Assembly (NCBI GenBank): GCA_036346375.1
Contig: CM070510.1
Coordinates: 66,374,376-66,438,375 of the forward strand
From: Guadua angustifolia
Lineage: Eukaryota > Streptophyta > Magnoliopsida > Poales > Poaceae
Length of the DNA: 64,000 nt
Direction of reading: 5' to 3'
Below, one piece after another: positions 22,652 through 34,528 of this stretch. A model generated the notes under the pieces. That model saw only the letters and a list, made by a program, of their open reading frames with translations. It was not told the DNA's origin and searched no databases. Position numbers and translations under genes: made by a program. How positions within the stretch are numbered: position 1 is the stretch's first letter; each line of letters opens with the position of its first letter.

Positions 22652-23546
22652 GGTTGCACCCTGGGGTATTCTATTAGGGAAATTGTCTTGGGAGCATAAA
22701 TTGAACCTTGTTAAAAATTAAGTAAGATCTAACTGGTAGGCTGAGTTGTTGCAACATAATTCACCTTATATATAAAGTCCCTCTTGTGTAACACAACCAG
22801 CTACCTCTGTACTCAAGTAAATTCTGGGGGACGCAAAATAGAAAATAGGTGTTTTGACATTATAGAAAAGGATAAATCAAAACATCATAGAGTTAACAGA
22901 GCATGGAGTTTTGGCATGTACTTTTTGTTGTACCAAAATCAAAATCTAGAAGTGAGATAAAACTTCTTGACATTTGATAAATCCTACAGCAAGGAGAAGT
23001 GCCACAACTTATAGTTCTTGAAAAAACTAAAAATTTAGGAGCAGCATTTCTTTGTGTGTATTAAATGCCAAATTTGTTATTCTAACAACATATTTTAGTA
23101 ATTTGGTATTTATTCAGTGCTTTGTACATCTAGTCATAATTTTCTAGCATATAGCAGTCAGAATGCTATAAATCCAACAAACAAAAAGAAAATTAATGAT
23201 CATATCCATCAATCTCTCAGTGAACTTCACCTGTTGCATGACCTTATTGGGCAACAGGGGTTATAACAGCTTCAACAATAAAGTTTTAGTTAGAAAAAAC
23301 AATACTTCACACAACTCTTACATTCGAGAATTTCATAGCACATTCTAGACATCATATTCTCTCAAGAAAGACATAACATATGCTATCATTTTCTTCACTT
23401 ATATGATTATATCATGTGTATCACATGGGGAAAAAATGAAAGAATCCTATAGGGGATTGCAGGACCAAAAAGAACAATAGCACGTTAAAAAATAGCAAGA
23501 ACTGTTGCAATTTTCTATCATGACTAAGATAAACGTGAGATTAAAG
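22652..23546. other. Stretch without recognised features
   Basis: AT-rich intergenic DNA with no supported gene. No terminal repeats or target duplications were noticed here. Confidence 0.5.
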
Positions 23547-24145
23547 TAGGGGCCTAGCTAGCAGGTGAGCTTGATTGGGCTCAAGCCCACCCTTCGTTGC
23601 CGGTAACGCCCATCCTCGGTAGTCTTGTAGCTGTAATTTCAATCTCATGTAATAGTATACATTTTATGAGAGTGAGAAAGTTATATCTTAATTTTATAAT
23701 GACATTATAAAATTTTGTATATCAATTTTCATTGTGACATGATATCTCTATATACAAAATATGATTATTTGAGGATGAATGTTTGAACATGAGGACTATC
23801 TAACTAAGAAACTAATAGTGAGTGGAATTGAGAGAATGAATTTGCTTCCTTTGTCCATCAAATTTTAGGATTGATTTTAATATAAAACTATTATGAATAC
23901 GAATTCCATATGCATAATACATAAATTGACTTGTTTGTGACGAATTAGGCATATTTAGGCATTTCCTAGATAAAATTTTGTCATACGTCCACCGCAGCCA
24001 GCAGGAAATGATCATGATCTTTTGTGCTAATGCAGGTCATGATGGTGGCGACCATGTGTGTCTCGATCTACGGTATCAATGCGAATAGCTAGAGAAGCTT
24101 TGGCCTGCGAACCCATCCTCCATTTTTATCGAAGCTTTGCCACTG
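23547..24145. mobile_element. hAT-type MITE or deletion derivative, 599 bp, TSD GATTAAAG/GATTAGAG
   Basis: The left end reads TAGGGGCCTAGCTAGC and the inverted right end CAGTGGCAAAGCTTC, the same type of termini as the MITE at 10405-10721. The flanks carry an 8 bp near-duplication, GATTAAAG (23539-23546) and GATTAGAG (24146-24153), with one mismatch. The interior is AT-rich and non-coding. Confidence 0.75.
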
Positions 24146-24481
24146 GATTAGAGTAGCATTTTGAACATTCAAGTATATAATCACAATCCGTAAGACCAAA
24201 TTAAATAATTATGAAAGGGTTGCCTTGGATCCGGAACAACATTATACACCAAAGTTGATGTCATAATGTAGATGGAGGAAAGGAGGGGTTGTTATTTGGA
24301 TGAAGGGGAATGGTGGCAGGAACATGGAGTGTGGTGAGGTAGCCAGAAGAGGTTGCGGCATGATGAAGGGAAAGGCCACATCCACCCATCCCCACTTAGG
24401 GTGCCCCCGGATCCGCCCATCCTCGTCCATGGCACCGCCATATCCCGTTGTCATCTTTTGGAGCCATGGGCAACTGTATAG
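24146..24481. other. Stretch without recognised features
   Basis: Sequence between the hAT element and the Copia-type LTR. It holds a short GC-richer part (24300-24470) with no convincing coding signal. Confidence 0.5.
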
Positions 24482-26401
24482 TGTTAGACATTATCCTATA
24501 TTGTCTTGTATAGAGATTACTAGTATCCTAGATTACCTTGTATAGAGGTTGCTAGTATCATGTATTGCCTTGTATAGATATTGCCTTATATAGGCTTTTC
24601 TTTTGTACCGTCGCATACATGTATATATTTTGGCATATTGGCCTCATGATGAATATAAGTGCTATTTATAACATGGTATCAGAGCGGATTGTGAAACACT
24701 AGCACACACCCACTCGTCTTTCGCTGCTGCTCCCCCTAAGAGGAGCAATCTCTTCTCCCGAGGGCAGCCACCTCCTAATTGTAGCTTAGTTTCAATCAAC
24801 AGCAGTAGGAATCAGTCTTGCCACTCAGCTCCGATGGCTTCCTTAAGCAATCATCGTTAACGGCCCCAGATTCAGGTCTCTTTGTCGTCACCGCCCTCGC
24901 TTCGGGCTGGATTTGCTAGAATTTATCATCACCAGCCCTCAATTCGTCACCCTTAAGCTTGACCCCTGTCAAATATGTGCTTCCTACCATTGGGAATCGT
25001 CAAATCGTGCTTAATCCTCGCTGGATAGAGCCATCCACATCACCACTAGCTCAATATCCATCACCGCCAGATCACAAATGTCGTTGCAATTCATCATTGG
25101 TGTCTTCTCTACACCTTTCCCAGTCGGATCCAGTCCTCAGCAAGGTTTTCGCCTATGCCTTCACACAGTGCTTGCTACTGCTCCATTCATGGAGCATCCC
25201 TGCCACCCTCCTTTCTTCTTGGAGCGCCACCACCGCCCTCCTTTTTCTTCTTGGAGCACAACATGCTGCTATTCTGCCTGCACCACCTTCAACTCGCCTT
25301 GGTTCAAGCCCACAGAGATCCTTCATCACCTCCAACCCACCACATTCTTCCTACAGATCTACATCGAGTTCTCCAATCCCACTGCCACCTCTCTGTTCAC
25401 TTCCATTGGGCGAGCAGAGGGCTCTATTCTCTTTGCTAACTTTCCTGGCTTTTGGGCTACTATGTGGAAGGAGCTTTGCTAGTTGCTCTCCTTGGACCTC
25501 TCCTTGGTGGTGTTGTTGCTTTTGTTGGGTTGAATCGATGCCTGCTTGTGCTCTACTTCATGTTGTGCTCCGAGCTGCTATTGTTTGTGTGTGCGCTAGA
25601 CTTCTGTGAGTTGATTTAGCTTTTGGGCTGCATGTGTGATCCTTCTACATTGCTGCTATTTTAGTGCTACTGCTAGTATTTCCTAAGTTTTTCGTTGTGT
25701 TCATCAAGTCTTTAGCATCTATCTTTTAGTTCGTCCATGCCATGCGAGTCTACAAATTCCTTGTTAGTTAGTGGATTACTTTTTTGTCCATGATGTGTCC
25801 ATTGGATCCAGTGTGCCCACTCCTTCCTTTTCGCATGGCAGCAACCACCGCAGATCATAGAATTCGTAATGATGCTGTTGTTTTTCTGTGAGCCACTGAC
25901 TCAGATGTTACTTGGCTATGGTGGTTACTTGAGGATTTTGGTGTTTCTATTTCTACAATGACTCCTCTTTTATCTAACAGTATAGGTGTTATTTGCATTG
26001 CTCGAGACCCGGTAAAGTATGAGCTCACTAAGCATATCGGTGTTGATGCTTCCTATATGCGGTCATAGGTGCAGGATCAGGTGCGGCTCTTCAGTTTGTG
26101 CCTTCAGCTTCAATTGGTAGGCTTCTTCATGAAGGCACATATTTGAGCATAGCACAATTTTTATCTCTCCAAACTCAGTATTGTTAATCTACCATGAGTT
26201 TGAGGAGGTGATAGATAGTATCCTATATTGCTTGGTATAGAGATTGCTAGTATCCTAGATTTCCTTGTATAGAGATTGCTACTATCCTGTATAGCCTTGT
26301 ATAGATATTGCCTTTATATAGTTTTTTCTTTTGTACCCTCATGTACATGTATATATTCTGGCATATTGGCCTTATGATGAATACAAGTGCTATTCATAAC
26401 A
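24482..26401 (+). mobile_element. Internally deleted Copia retrotransposon with two short LTRs
   Basis: LTRs of about 192 bp lie at 24482-24673 (TGTTAGACATTATCC...ATAACA) and 26209-26401 (TGATAGATAGTATCC...ATAACA). The first is followed directly by the Copia primer-binding site TGGTATCAGAGC (24674-24685, initiator-Met tRNA type). The second is preceded by a purine-rich tract (gagtttgaggagg). Of the polyprotein, only the C-terminal RNase H remnant is recognisable (about 25910-26200: I-A-R-D-P-V-K-Y-E-L-T-K-H-I-G-V-D and Y-M-R-S). Gag, protease, integrase and reverse transcriptase are absent, so the 1.9 kb copy is non-autonomous. The 5 bp flanks (tatag, tacaa) agree only partly. Open frames at 24959-25609 do not match any Copia protein I know. 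Confidence 0.88.
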
Positions 26402-27298
26402 TACAACAAGTGGGCTAAATACTTGTTTGGCAAATAAGTTAGAGAGAAGAACTTTACATCTAATACTATTCCAAATGAAGCAATGGTTTAATAGTATCTA
26501 CAAAAAAGGACATCAATGGATGATGCTACAATCATATGTTTAGAAATAATCAAACTTTGCATATTGTATATTGATGGAATAGACGATGTTTTCAAATAAT
26601 CAAATCCAATGAATTCTACATGCTAATTCATTTTACATCTTTTTTTCACAGTGTATGAAACTACAATAGCTTTGTAATACAAGCACTATGATGCATAATA
26701 CTTATCTTTTCTAAAGAAAAGAAAAGAAAAAATAGAACCGATATGTGTGAATCAGCAGGACACAATATAGACACACTTACACATGTGATTGTTACTCAAT
26801 AGTTCTAATTTCACAATTAATTAGTATACCTCTAGTGAATGTTAATTTGCTTGAATAGGGCATTTGAGACTAATCTAGTACAGAAGAGGGAGAGGATGTA
26901 GACTAGTAGAGCACACCTGCACAGGCTCACACACAAGTAGCTTGTGAAAGTAAAGTGTCGAAGTGTTGTGCACCATAGCTCTAGTGTTCTTGGCGCTGCA
27001 TTGGAGGTGGCACCGGTGTGGTGGCAAGCTCCAGCATCGCCAACGTTGTGTGGAGGCAGCATCGCTGGCTGCCAGCTCACTTGATCAAGATGACGTGATT
27101 GTCGGGCAGCAGAACACAACCGTAACTCGGGGAAGTGAAGGGTAGCATGTGTGCGCTTGTTATAATTGTTGAAGTCGATGCGTTTGGCGGCGGAACAAGG
27201 AAGAAGAATTCATCGGTTAGCGTTTGGCAGCGGCACTGCTTCGGACAATGGCGTCGCGGTGGAGGGTTAGAGGAGAAAAGGAAAGGAGAATAGGGTTG
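26402..27298. other. Stretch without recognised genes
   Basis: AT-rich to about 26900, then mixed composition. Short open frames near 26830-27145 on both strands overlap each other and have no recognisable domain. The right edge is the insertion point of the large Gypsy element. Confidence 0.5.
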
Positions 27299-27995
27299 TG
27301 TCGGGGATTGGATATACTGTACCAAGACGACCACCGAAGCCCGGCGCTAACCGACCATGCTCTTGCCCGGATGGCGCCAGAGACCGACCGTGTAGCGGCT
27401 CACGGGCTACCCCATCCGGCGAGCCAAGCTCGGGGCTCGCGACAAGGCGACGTGGCATTAAATGCGCGGCTCGAGGGATCGCCTCGCCAGATCTGTGATC
27501 GCCACGGTCCGCGCCGCTACTGTCTGCGCCCGCTGTTCCCACGTCGCGTGGTACCCGGCGGGTGGCGCGTCTGCTGCACTACGCACGCCCCTCTGATGGC
27601 GCCCCTGTAATAAATAACCTGTCTCCTGTAAATCCCCTATAAATACCCCCTCGCACGATGTACTGAGGGCGGGTGGCTTTTTGGTACCACGCATACTGAG
27701 ACCCAGAACTTGTTCCTTGGAGTCCTTAGGCTAGCTCAAGGCTCCTCCGAGCAAGCACGTTGTAACTACTCCATACTCATTAGTGAATCCACTGGACGTA
27801 GGGTTGTTATCTCCTCCGTGAGAGGCCCGAACCAGACCAAAAACGACCCCTGTGCGCTTCCTGATTGTCTTGTCCACCTCGATCCGTAGCTCGGCACACC
27901 CTTGGACGTATAGCCCTTGCGGGAAAGGGGCCCTAGGTTGATCCCCCATTCAACAAGTAAGCTCGGCGAAGGACCCCTGTCCCGAATCGTCGACA
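27299..27995 (+). repeat. 5' LTR of Gypsy element A
   Basis: Starts TGTCGGGGATTGG and ends ATCGTCGACA. It matches 38214-38893 throughout (for example gctcacgggctaccccatcc and ctcctccgagcaagcacgtt in both). It contains a TATA-like box ctataaat at 27637-27644, the presumed transcription signal of the element. Confidence 0.92.
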
Positions 27996-27997
27996 GC

Positions 27998-28015
27998 TGG
28001 CGCCGTCCGTGGGGA
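27998..28015 (+). other. Primer-binding site of Gypsy element A
   Basis: TGGCGCCGTCCGTGGGGA lies two bases after the 5' LTR end. It has the TGGCGCC core common in grass Gypsy elements, where a host tRNA primes minus-strand synthesis. The same 18 bases follow the LTR of element B. Confidence 0.85.
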
Positions 28016-28049
28016 CCGACTGAAGTCCTCCTGCAAGGAATCCCTGAGG

Positions 28050-29850
28050 ATGCCAAACTCGCAAGACAATCAAGACCTCTGCGTCTTCGACGACGTGGAG
28101 GACGCCGACATGTACTACGCCAGCGACGGCATAGGTGGTGCGGTCGATCCGGAAGGCCACACCGAAACCGGGAGTCTTTCCCCGGTGGCCGCAGCGCGAG
28201 AGCATTTCCTCCTTCGCCGCCGATACCTCGCTATGGGATGAATCTGGCGGCCGATGACGACGGTCGGACTACCCCGACCGTCTCGAGCTCGGCCAAGGGA
28301 CGCGTCGACGACACCACCTCAACGTCGCCTGCGGATCTGGTCCTCCGCCGCGTCTACATGGCGGGAAGGAGGACGACCACGAGGAACGTCCGCTCGGCGT
28401 TCTTCTCTCGCCGCTCAACGATGGCGAGCACCGAGTCCCGGCGCGGACCGGCGGTTGTCCACCACCAACCCGGTGGCGGAGGCGGCACCGGGGCCGAGAC
28501 CGGCTCGCAGGACCCAGCTACCACTCCCGAGTCTGGCGCCGCCGCCCTTCAAGGTCGCCTCCGATGCTCCTCGAGCGCCGGCGACTTCAGCGCCATGGCG
28601 GGTCGTGCGCAACCTCGAACCGCCAACCAGCGGACACTGGCGGCCATGGGGCCCTCGTGGCAAAAATATGGAAAAGCTTGCGCCGACATCGGCCCCCATC
28701 ACCGCCCGGCGCTCGGGGCCCCGGATGTTTCGGGACGCTAAACCGCATTCTCGCCTGTGGCCTCCGAAGCCATGCTCGGGGAACCTGCGGCACCATCAAC
28801 ACCATGAGGATGCTCGGAGCACTTCCCGGCAGCCTCACGGGCTCACGGACATGCGCCCGCCATGAAGCGCTCCGTATGTTCCACATCGAACTCCGCCGTC
28901 GCCGACCGCATGAGGGCGTGTTCTCTCGCCTCGCCTTACGCGCCAGGACGCTTGGGTCGGTCGCCCGCCAAATCACGCCGGAGGGCTTCGCCATGATGGC
29001 GGCGTTCGGATGCCGGGCTTTCTCGGCGTCCCTCCGCGACGTCAAGTGGCCGGGCAAATTCAAGCCCGGCCACGTCGAGCGCTTCAACGGGACCCAAAAC
29101 CCCGACGAATTCATCTCGATCTACTCCACCGCCATCCTGGCGGCCGGCGGGGACGAAGGGGTCATGGCTAACTACCTCCCCACGGTCCTCGACGGCTCCG
29201 CCAGGACTTGGCTCTTTAACCAGAAGGAGGGATCGATCCGTTCGTGGAGGCAGCTCTCGGAGGCCCTCATGGCGAACTTTCAAAGTTGCTACACCCGCCC
29301 GGGCAACGAGCGCGACCTCGAGCGGCTCATCCAAACGGACAAGGAAACGCTGCGCGACTTCGTCCAAAGGTTCATAAAGGTAAGAAACTCCATCCCGAGC
29401 ATCTCGGACGAAGCGGTGGTCGGCCTTCAAGTTCGGGTCCGTGGACGTCCGCTTCACGCAAGACTTGAGATTCACCCCAACTCGCCGGCCAACGAATCGA
29501 GCCAGATGGCCGACCGCCACGCTAACGCCGACGGCAAAGGTAATGGAAGAAAGCGCCGATGAAGGCAAGCTACCGCCTCGGCCGATGCCGAAGGCGCTCG
29601 AGCAAGAGGCCTCGCCCCGCGGAGAAGAAGATCAAGAAGAAGAAAAGTCGCGCAAGACCAGCATGGTCGCGCCGTCGAGCAACGACAGGCTCGTGCCCGC
29701 CACTCGGCAATATAGGGCGGGCGCGGATCGGCCGTGTGCAGCCGCAACACCGACCAGCCGCCAGATGACCAAGGTCGCGACGACCGTGGTCGCGCGAAGA
29801 GGGCGCCATGGGCGCACCGCTTCGCCCGCTCCATCGTAATCGGTCACGAC
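28050..29850 (+). pseudogene. Gypsy element A gag, frameshifted
   Basis: Gag forms the particle that packages the element RNA. The N-terminal part starts near 28050 (M-P-N-S-Q-D-N-Q-D) and is frame-broken and low-complexity to about 28900. The retrotransposon gag domain is clear at about 29040-29390: W-P-G-K-F-K-P-G-H-V-E-R-F-N-G-T, A-I-L-A-A-G-G-D-E, A-R-T-W-L-F-N and a C-terminal R-D-F-V-Q-R-F. Downstream, basic sequence to about 29850 is spread over several frames by small indels. No intact zinc knuckle was recognised. Confidence 0.85.
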
Positions 29851-30119
29851 CTTCGCGAATCAGAGAACTTGGGCATATCGCTCGAGAAATTCTCTGGGCG
29901 AGGGCTTCTATGCCGCTCTCCCGAGCAAGGGGAGAGCAAGAAGGGCAAGGGCCTCACCGACGGCGGCGACGACATGGATTACCAGAGCCCCATAATCACA
30001 TCGCCATCATATTCGCGGCTCCTCGACCTACAAATCCCGAAGGATTTAAAGGAGGCCGCCGGAGGTCGGCCACATCGCCCGAAGCGAGCCCCGTCTGGCA
30101 AATTGTGGTCCGAGTTGCC

Positions 30120-33100
30120 CATCACATTCTCCAAGGACGATTGTCCCCTTGGAATGACCAAACCCCAGAAGCTCCCGTTGGTCGTGAGCCCGACCATCAA
30201 CAACGCAAAAGTTGGCCGGGTCCTCATCGATGGCGGAGCTCCTTGGACCTCATATCCGCTTTCGGTCTGGACGAGATGCAGTCCCTCGTTCCAAGATCAA
30301 GAGCGCCGCCGTCCGTTCTTGAGGATCGCCCCGCACCTCGATCAAGCCTTTGGGCGGATCGTCTTGCCGTAACATTCGGGGACACTGGCGAATTTTCGGA
30401 CCGAGCCAGTCAATTTCGAAGTCGTGGACTTTAGATCGGCCTACAACGCCATCCTTGGCAGGCCCGCCCTCTCCAAATTCATGGCTGCCACGCATCACGC
30501 CTACCAGTGCCTAAAGGTCCCCGGACCCAAAGGCGTAAATCCTTTGTGAAGGGCGACCATAAAGCGACCTTGAGCTGCGACGAAGTCCTCGACATGGTCG
30601 GGCGGTGCTGCCAACATGCGCCCCGACCAGCGCCGTGCCTTCCCGGCCTAAAGTTGCCCTCGGCCGGGAGGAGAAACCAAGGCGGTCCTCTCAACGAGGT
30701 GACCGTCAAGGTCCTCCATTTGGGGTCCTCCTTGACCCCAAATAGGAACTCGAGCTCATCACCTTCCTCCGGAGGAGCTTCGGACGTGTTCGCTGGGAAC
30801 CGTCCGATATGCCCGGGTCCCAAGGAGGTGATCGAGCAGTTGGTTGCTCACCGACAAAAGACTGTCGCCAAAGGCTCAAAGCGATTTTCCCCGGAGAAAC
30901 AGGCAATCATCCGGGAGGAACTCGACAAGCTCCTTAAGGCCGGCTTCGTCAGAGAGGTCGGGCACACGGAGTGGCTGGCAAATCCGGTCATCGTCAAGAA
31001 GAAGGGGGGCAAGTGGCGCATGTGCGTCGACCACACTGGGTTAAACGCCGCATGCCCGAAGGACAACTTCCTTCTACCGCGCATCGACCAGCTGGTGGAC
31101 GCGACGGCGGAATCCCAGGTAATGAGCTTTCTGGACGCATATTCGGGTTATCACCAGATTAGCTGTTCCGGGGGCGAGAAGACTTCCTTCATCACGCCCT
31201 TCGCACGTTACGCTACGACCATGTCGTTCGGTCTCATGGAACGCGGGCGACCTTCGGCGCTTGATGCAAAAGACCTTCCCGGAGCAGATAGGCGGAACAC
31301 GAGGTATATGTAGATGACATCGTAGTTAAGAGTAAAATCCCCTCAGGCCATATATCCGACCTCGAGGAGACCTTTTGTAATCTCCGTAGGCATCGAATAA
31401 GGCTTAACCCCGAAAAGTGCGTTTTTGGTGTAAAATCCGGTAAAGTGCTCGGGTATATCATCGGGCCGCAGGGCATCGGCGCCAACCCAGAAAAGATCGA
31501 AGCCATCGAAAGAATGCGACCCCCAAACTCGTTAAAGGAGATTCAAACCCTGACCGGACGAATGGCCGCTTTAAGCCGCTTCATTTCTCGGTCAGGGGAG
31601 CGCGGCTTGCCCTTCTTTAAGGCGCTCCGTAAGCATGACGGTTTCACTTGGACAGACGAGGCTAACCGCTCATTCGAGGAGCTAAAGCAGTACCTGTCCA
31701 ACCCTCCGATCCTGGCCACGCCAAGGTCGGGGGAGCCGCATTGTACCTCGAATGACGCCTGTGCCGTAAGCGCGTCTGAGTGGTAGAGCGAGAAGGACGC
31801 AGCGTCCGTATACTCGTCGCCGAAGTGTTGCACGGACCAAAGGAGCGTTACCGAGGTCCGAAACTCTTATACTCGCCGTCGTAGCATCAAGGAAGTCGCG
31901 CCACTACTTCAAGCCCACAAGGTCGTTGTCCCGACCAGCTTTCCACTTAGGGAGATCCTAAGAAATTTGGACGCCAGCGGCCGGATAGCAAAGTGGGCCA
32001 TGGAACTCGCAGAGTTCGATGTCCACTTCTCTGCCCGCACCGCGATCAAATCTCAGATTCTAGCGGACTTCGTGGTAGAATGGACGAACCCCGCCCAGCC
32101 CACCACCAAGGACCACGAATCTGAGACCGGTCGCTGGATTATGTACTTCGACGGGTCCCGAGCTTTGAACGCCGGGCTGGCGTTATATCGTATCCCCAAG
32201 GGAGCAGCTCCACACGTCATTCAATTACACTTCCCGCAACAAACAATGCGGCGGAGTATGAAGGTTCTTGGCGGGACTCGAGCGCCCAAGGCGCTCGGCG
32301 TCAGAGATCGACCGTGAAAGGTGATTCACGGTGGTCATCAACCAAGTCAACAAGGAGTATCGGTGTTCGATCACTCAATGGCGCTTTACTTGGTTGAAGT
32401 GAGGAAGATGGAGCGGTACTTGAAATTTGAAGTACTCTACATCCCCAGAAGGATAATTCTGCCGACCAACTTTCCAAGGTCGGTTCCTCGCAGTGCCCGC
32501 CCCGGGCGCTAGTCGAGCATCTACACAAGCCCTCCATTCCTCTCAGAGGAGGCACCAACCGTGATGCCCGCCCACCGGGCGCTAGCCGAGCATCTGCGAA
32601 GCCCTCCATTCCTCTCAGAGAGGAGGCATCGAGGCGTATGGCAACGTCTCCTTCCTCGAGCAAGGTGCGGATTGGATGGCGCCATTCATCCAAAGATTTC
32701 GCCCATGGACATTGCCCGAGGAAGAAGCCGAGCGTTCCTTACCCAAAGGCGGTCATCTGCTCACAAGCCGGTAGACGGCGCCAGGTCTGTAAAGGGCACT
32801 TGGAGTCCTCTCCAAGTGCATATCCCGGGAGGAGGGCGAGTTCCTTCTCCGAGATATCCATGAGGGAATGTGTGGAGCCCACTCGTCCTTCCGGACGCTC
32901 GTGAGCAAGGCATTCCGGTTGGGATACTATTGGCCAACAGCGCTAGACGACGCTCGGGCGATCGTGGCAACTTGTCGGGCGTGCCAGTTTCACGCCCGTA
33001 AGTCACACCACCAACCTAACGACTGCAAACCATCCCACTCTCATGGCCATTCTCGACCTGGGGGGCTGACATCCTCGGGCCTTTCCCCCGTGGTCGAAAG

Positions 33101-33903
33101 GGTTGTAAATTCTTGCTCGTCGCAATCGACACTTTCTCTAAGTGGATCGAGGCCGAGCCCGTTTCAACCATTTCGGCTCAAGCAGCCAAAAGATTTTTCC
33201 GCAGTAATGTGGTGACGCGCTTTGGGGTACCCAATCGCCTCATCACAGACAACGGCACCCAGTTCACCAGCGAACTGTTTCAAGCCTACTGCGAAGACAT
33301 TGGCACAAAAATATGCTTCGCCTCTGTAGCCCATCCGCAGAGCAATGGAGCAGCCGAAAGAGCGAACGGCCAGCTACTCCAAGGGATCAAGAAAAGAGTC
33401 TTCAGAGACCTTTCCCGACAAGGCGGGTCATGGGTGGACGAGCTCCCTTCCGTCCTTTGGTGGCAAGGCGTACCACCGAAGTCGAAGCACTGGCGAGACG
33501 CCCTTCCAGCTCGTCTACGGCGCCGAGGCCATCCTCCCCACCGAAATCATGCTCGGGTCCCCAAGGGTGCACCTGGCCGACGACATCCACCAAGGTCGCG
33601 AAGCCGCCGACCTTGACCTTCAAGAAGAAACTCGCCTAAAGGCACGGCTTGATCCACCACCTACCAAAAACCCTTCGCAAGCATCGCGGCTAAGTCCATT
33701 CGCCTCGAGCTCTCTGAGTTGGCGACCTTGTCCTGCGTCGGATTCGGGGCGCGTCAAAGGCCAACAAACTCTCCCCCAAATGGGAAGGCCCATTCACGGT
33801 CGTTTCGGTGTCACGCCCGGGGGCTGTCCGCCTTACGACGGAGGATGGCCGCGAGCTCGCTAGTTCATGGAACATTGACCAGCTGCGCAAGTTCTATATC
33901 TAA
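30120..33903 (+). pseudogene. Gypsy element A pol: protease, RT, RNase H, integrase, frameshifted
   Basis: Domains follow Gypsy order. A protease-like G-R-V-L-I-D-G-G-A is near 30215. Reverse transcriptase runs from about 30870 (F-S-P-E-K-Q-A-I-I, G-K-W-R-M-C-V-D, F-L-D-A-Y-S-G-Y-H-Q) with the catalytic Y-V-D-D at 31307-31318. RNase H and connection pieces are at about 31440-32290, including W-I-M-Y-F-D-G-S at about 32137-32160, typical of the second RNase H of Tat elements. The integrase zinc-binding region is near 32865-33010 (C-x2-C visible), and the DDE core is at 33110-33400 with all three acidic positions (A-I-D-T-F, T-D-N-G-T-Q, S-N-G-A-A-E-R-A-N). It ends L-R-K-F-Y-I with TAA at 33901-33903. 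Frameshifts and stops occur repeatedly, so no functional polyprotein is possible. Confidence 0.92.
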
Positions 33904-34528
33904 AAGCTCATGTTCCACTTTCTGCACTATGCTATAAATTCACGACCGTTCGCATCAATGCGACCTTTTGTTCTGCCTAAACACCTCTCACTTAGCGTAA
34001 TCGGACGCGCCAGAGAATAGCGCAAGGTACTACGACCAACGCCCGGCCGCTAAAAGATTACCACTAGAGGCGCCGGTCTCAATAAGCCGACCTTGGTCCG
34101 CAGTAGTTATCCGCTGCGCGATACAAGTCGCAAACAGACGCCCTTTTGGTCGGTACAAAGCTTAGCTCGGACGGGCGCACACGGTCGCTGCACACCATGT
34201 CCCAAAAACCGCGCGCCCTTCCCTCGCACGACCATGCTCGCGGGTTAGGCCCATGCGTGCCAAAGTGTTAAGAAGTTTTGAGCCACGCTGGTTTTTCTAC
34301 ACCGACCTAACCCACGCTTGTCGCCCGGATAGGCCGATGCTTGGTTGGAAGTATAGTGCGCGCTCTATCTCGTCTCTCCTACGAAACAAACTCGTGCTCG
34401 CAACTCAGGTGCACGAGTTTCATTCGCAGCGGGGGCTCGGATAGAGGCGTGACATCGGCGAAAGTGTTTTGGTCGCTAAGTCACAGCTTGCTGCAAAGCA
34501 CGTCTCGCTCTTAAGCATTATCTATTCA

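Noticed and set aside
24959..25609. 216-codon open frame inside the small Copia element
   Set aside because: Ser/Leu/Pro-rich translation with no match to any Copia protein. Two other frames are also open over the same CT-rich stretch, as expected from composition.
28050..29850. Many overlapping long open frames on both strands in the gag region of element A
   Set aside because: High GC content lowers stop frequency. Only the frame carrying the gag domain at 29040-29390 has recognisable protein sequence.
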